A stretch of 64,000 bases of DNA. Source: Cytophagaceae bacterium (lineage in GTDB: Bacteria > Bacteroidota > Bacteroidia > Cytophagales > Spirosomataceae). Position numbers and translations under genes: made by a program. Location: assembly GCA_016722655.1 (NCBI GenBank), contig JADKIR010000004.1, positions 1,674,001 through 1,738,000 of the forward strand. The letters are read 5' to 3'. Positions 62,500 through 64,000 of this stretch are shown here, in pieces (the stretch's first letter is position 1; every line of letters starts with the position of its first letter). The notes below the pieces were generated by a model that saw only the letters and a program-made list of their open reading frames with translations, had not been told where the DNA came from and did no database searches.

Positions 62500-62997
62500 A
62501 TGACAGCTCTTGAATTTAATTACGCTCTCAGCAATAACTCAAAAACTTTGAGGCCTTTTGCCTTAAAACTTACCAGAAATTATGACGATGCCAACGACCT
62601 GATTCAAGACACTTTGATGAAGGCCTTTGTAAATCGGGATAAATTTGAAGATGGCACCAATCTGGCTGCCTGGCTTTATACTATTATGAGAAATACGTTT
62701 ATCACCGGATACCAGAAAATGATTAAGCGTAATACCGTTTTTGACCATACCGACCACCAGCATTACATCAATTCAGACGGAAATGCGGTAGAAAATGATG
62801 CTCTGGGAAATCTTTCAATGGAAGAAATCAACAAGGCACTTTCGAAAATAGACCAGGTGCACAGTGTGCCGTTTAAGATGTATTTCGAAGGCTATAAATA
62901 TCACGAGATAGCTGAGCAACTCGAAATTCCCATTGGTACTGTTAAAAACCGGATTCACATCGCCCGAAAGGAGCTAAAAGATCGTTTGGTAAGGTAA
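62500..62997 (+). CDS. ECF-type RNA polymerase sigma factor
   Basis: This 165-residue protein is a group 4 sigma factor. Region 2 (about 10-75) has LRPFALKLTRNYDDANDLIQDTLMKAF and GTNLAAWLYTIMRNTFITGYQK. Region 4 (about 110-165) has HSVPFKMYFEGYKYHEIAEQLEIPIGTVKNRIHIARKELKDRL. The start is ATG at 62500; a TTG at 62470 would place the start in the palindrome cluster. No anti-sigma gene adjoins it. It probably directs a stress or envelope regulon; the target set is unknown. Confidence 0.93.
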   Translation: MTALEFNYALSNNSKTLRPFALKLTRNYDDANDLIQDTLMKAFVNRDKFEDGTNLAAWLYTIMRNTFITGYQKMIKRNTVFDHTDHQHYINSDGNAVENDALGNLSMEEINKALSKIDQVHSVPFKMYFEGYKYHEIAEQLEIPIGTVKNRIHIARKELKDRLVR

Positions 62998-63042
62998 TTT
63001 CAATTAAAATCGGTTATATTCTAAGCCAATTTCTCTCTAAAA

Positions 63043-63435
63043 TCAGAGCAAATTGGCTTTTATTTTTTTGGCTATTTCAGCCAACTCTTCCTGGCTTATC
63101 TTTATTTTGGCGTTAAAATTCATATCTGACATACTGTTCATGGGTATCAGATGCACGTGTGCATGAGGCACCTCGAGACCAATCACTGCAACACCCACCC
63201 GCTTGCAGGGTACCGCTTTTCTGATGGCCGGCTCCAGAGATTTTGCAAATGCCATCAAGCCGGAATACATTTCATCACTGAGGTCGAAAAGATAATCAAT
63301 CTCTTTTTTGGGAACAACCAGCGTATGACCCGGAGCACAGGGAAACACATCAAGAAAGGCAAAGAAGTCTTCGGTTTCGGCTATTTTGTGGCAAGGGATC
63401 TCGCCGTTGATTATTTTGGTAAATATTGAGGCCAT
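63043..63435 (-). CDS. HIT-family nucleotide hydrolase
   Basis: This 130-residue HIT-family protein has the start SIFTKIINGEIPCHKIAETEDFFAFLDVFPCAPGHTLVVPKKE and the triad motif PHAHVHLIPM near the C-terminus. Members hydrolyse dinucleotides or AMP-lysine-type adducts. Length is normal. It converges with the sigma factor gene, 45 bases apart. Confidence 0.93.
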   Translation of the reverse strand: MASIFTKIINGEIPCHKIAETEDFFAFLDVFPCAPGHTLVVPKKEIDYLFDLSDEMYSGLMAFAKSLEPAIRKAVPCKRVGVAVIGLEVPHAHVHLIPMNSMSDMNFNAKIKISQEELAEIAKKIKANLL

Positions 63436-63567
63436 GATATTGTAAAAATTTCTGATGCAATTTAGGGGATTTTGTTTTCAAAACTATGATTATGGCAGTC
63501 AGTATTTTTATGATTTTGGGTTTTGAAATACCGAACTCAGTTTCTCAGGTTTTGTTTGAATCGCCCT

Positions 63568-64000
63568 TTACTGATACATTCTTTTTAGTTTTCCGTCGGG
63601 CAGCCCGGCACCATCGACACGTACCTCTTTGCGGCGTTCGTAGAGTTGCATGCCGTAGGCTCGCATCACTGCCTGCAGTCCGTGCTTGTGACGGATACGA
63701 TCCATGGCCTGATAGAGGTCAGCCATATGGGCAGAGGTATCAAAGAGGGCAATCTGACTATGCCCTGCTACCAATTTGCTGAGCCGTACCCCAATGAGGC
63801 GAATCAACAAACGGCGGTCATAGAGTTTTTCGAATATCTCGAGGGCTTTTTGTTGCAGCTGATGGTCGTTGGCCGTAAAAGCAATTGCCACCTGCCGGTT
63901 GTGGGTGTCAAAATTGGAGTACCGGACTTTTACGGTTATCTGTCCGGCACAACAGTTTTTTTTGCGGAGGTCATAGCAAAGGTCTTCGGTCATTTTTACC
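63568..64000 (-). CDS. dinB: DNA polymerase IV (DinB) C-terminal part, runs off window
   Basis: This is the C-terminal part of a Y-family DNA polymerase, reading open to the window edge, so the true start is outside. About 144 codons are visible. The little-finger domain is seen: KMTEDLCYDLRKKNCCAGQITVKVRYSNFDTHNRQ, and RLIRLIGVRLSKL-like LLIRLIGVRLSKLVAG. It also has a C-terminal tail (AYGMQLYERRKEVRVDG). The catalytic palm is not in the window. The gene symbol assumes the DinB class; umuC is possible. Confidence 0.75.
   Translation of the reverse strand, partial: VKMTEDLCYDLRKKNCCAGQITVKVRYSNFDTHNRQVAIAFTANDHQLQQKALEIFEKLYDRRLLIRLIGVRLSKLVAGHSQIALFDTSAHMADLYQAMDRIRHKHGLQAVMRAYGMQLYERRKEVRVDGAGLPDGKLKRMYQ

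Overview
The window looks like a chromosome segment of a Bacteroidota bacterium, most likely a member of the Cytophagales. The support is: promoters of the TAnnTTTG (-7) type with a TTTG (-33) box rather than E. coli-like -35/-10 boxes; A/T-rich start regions without clear Shine-Dalgarno sequences; the rpmG / DUF4295 pair beside ftsY; secreted proteins carrying GEVED modules and C-termini ending in Gly-Cys-Asn; a DUF5690 membrane protein; and a MerC-domain protein. I cannot name the genus from sequence alone.

Layout. 1-2.6 kb: ribosomal protein L33, a DUF4295 protein, a thioesterase, a lipoprotein and ftsY. 2.9-13.5 kb: secreted and envelope proteins (beta-rich secreted protein, sugar isomerase/epimerase-like lipoprotein, DUF5690 permease, esterase, lipoprotein, metzincin protease), then yebC, tpiA and a carboxypeptidase-regulatory-domain protein. 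Two copies of a structured interspersed element lie at 4.6 and 7.0 kb. 13.5-19 kb: a 37-residue membrane peptide, an MpaB/DUF2236 oxygenase and, divergent from it, an overlapping three-gene PqqD / lasso-B2-like protease / HprK-like kinase cassette. This is followed by a 23-bp tandem dyad array and a GH67 alpha-glucuronidase. 19-26.5 kb: a very large secreted BNR-type protein, a B12-type radical SAM enzyme and a winged-helix Fic protein with an altered active site. 26.5-31.3 kb: an ABC / HlyD / FtsX-type / TolC efflux operon divergent from a MarR-like regulator.

33.2-44.4 kb is the rplK-rplA-rplJ-rplL-rpoB-rpoC cluster, with a textbook Bacteroidota promoter, an internal terminator-like attenuator between rplL and rpoB, a TTG start for rpoB, and no secE/nusG upstream. 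44.4-46.8 kb holds two unrecognised genes and a 1.1-kb decayed stretch. 46.8-50.4 kb is a two-gene beta-oxidation operon (FadN-type fused enzyme plus thiolase). 50.6-58 kb: MerC protein, mreBCD (without the usual pbp2/rodA), a beta-lactamase-fold lipoprotein, a PAP2/vanadium-haloperoxidase-like lipoprotein, a PlsC-like acyltransferase and a DMT transporter. 58-64 kb: an outer-membrane-like hypothetical, a holin-superfamily protein, priA, an ECF-type sigma factor, a HIT protein and the 3-prime part of a dinB-like gene running off the end.

The parts I find most worth following are the cyclase-less, precursor-less PqqD/B2/kinase cassette and the dyad array beside it, the Fic protein lacking its catalytic histidine beneath a three-site operator, and the interspersed element whose hairpin arms are conserved while its loop is not. 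No tRNA, rRNA or CRISPR array was seen. All database-type assignments are from memory of the families, not from searches.
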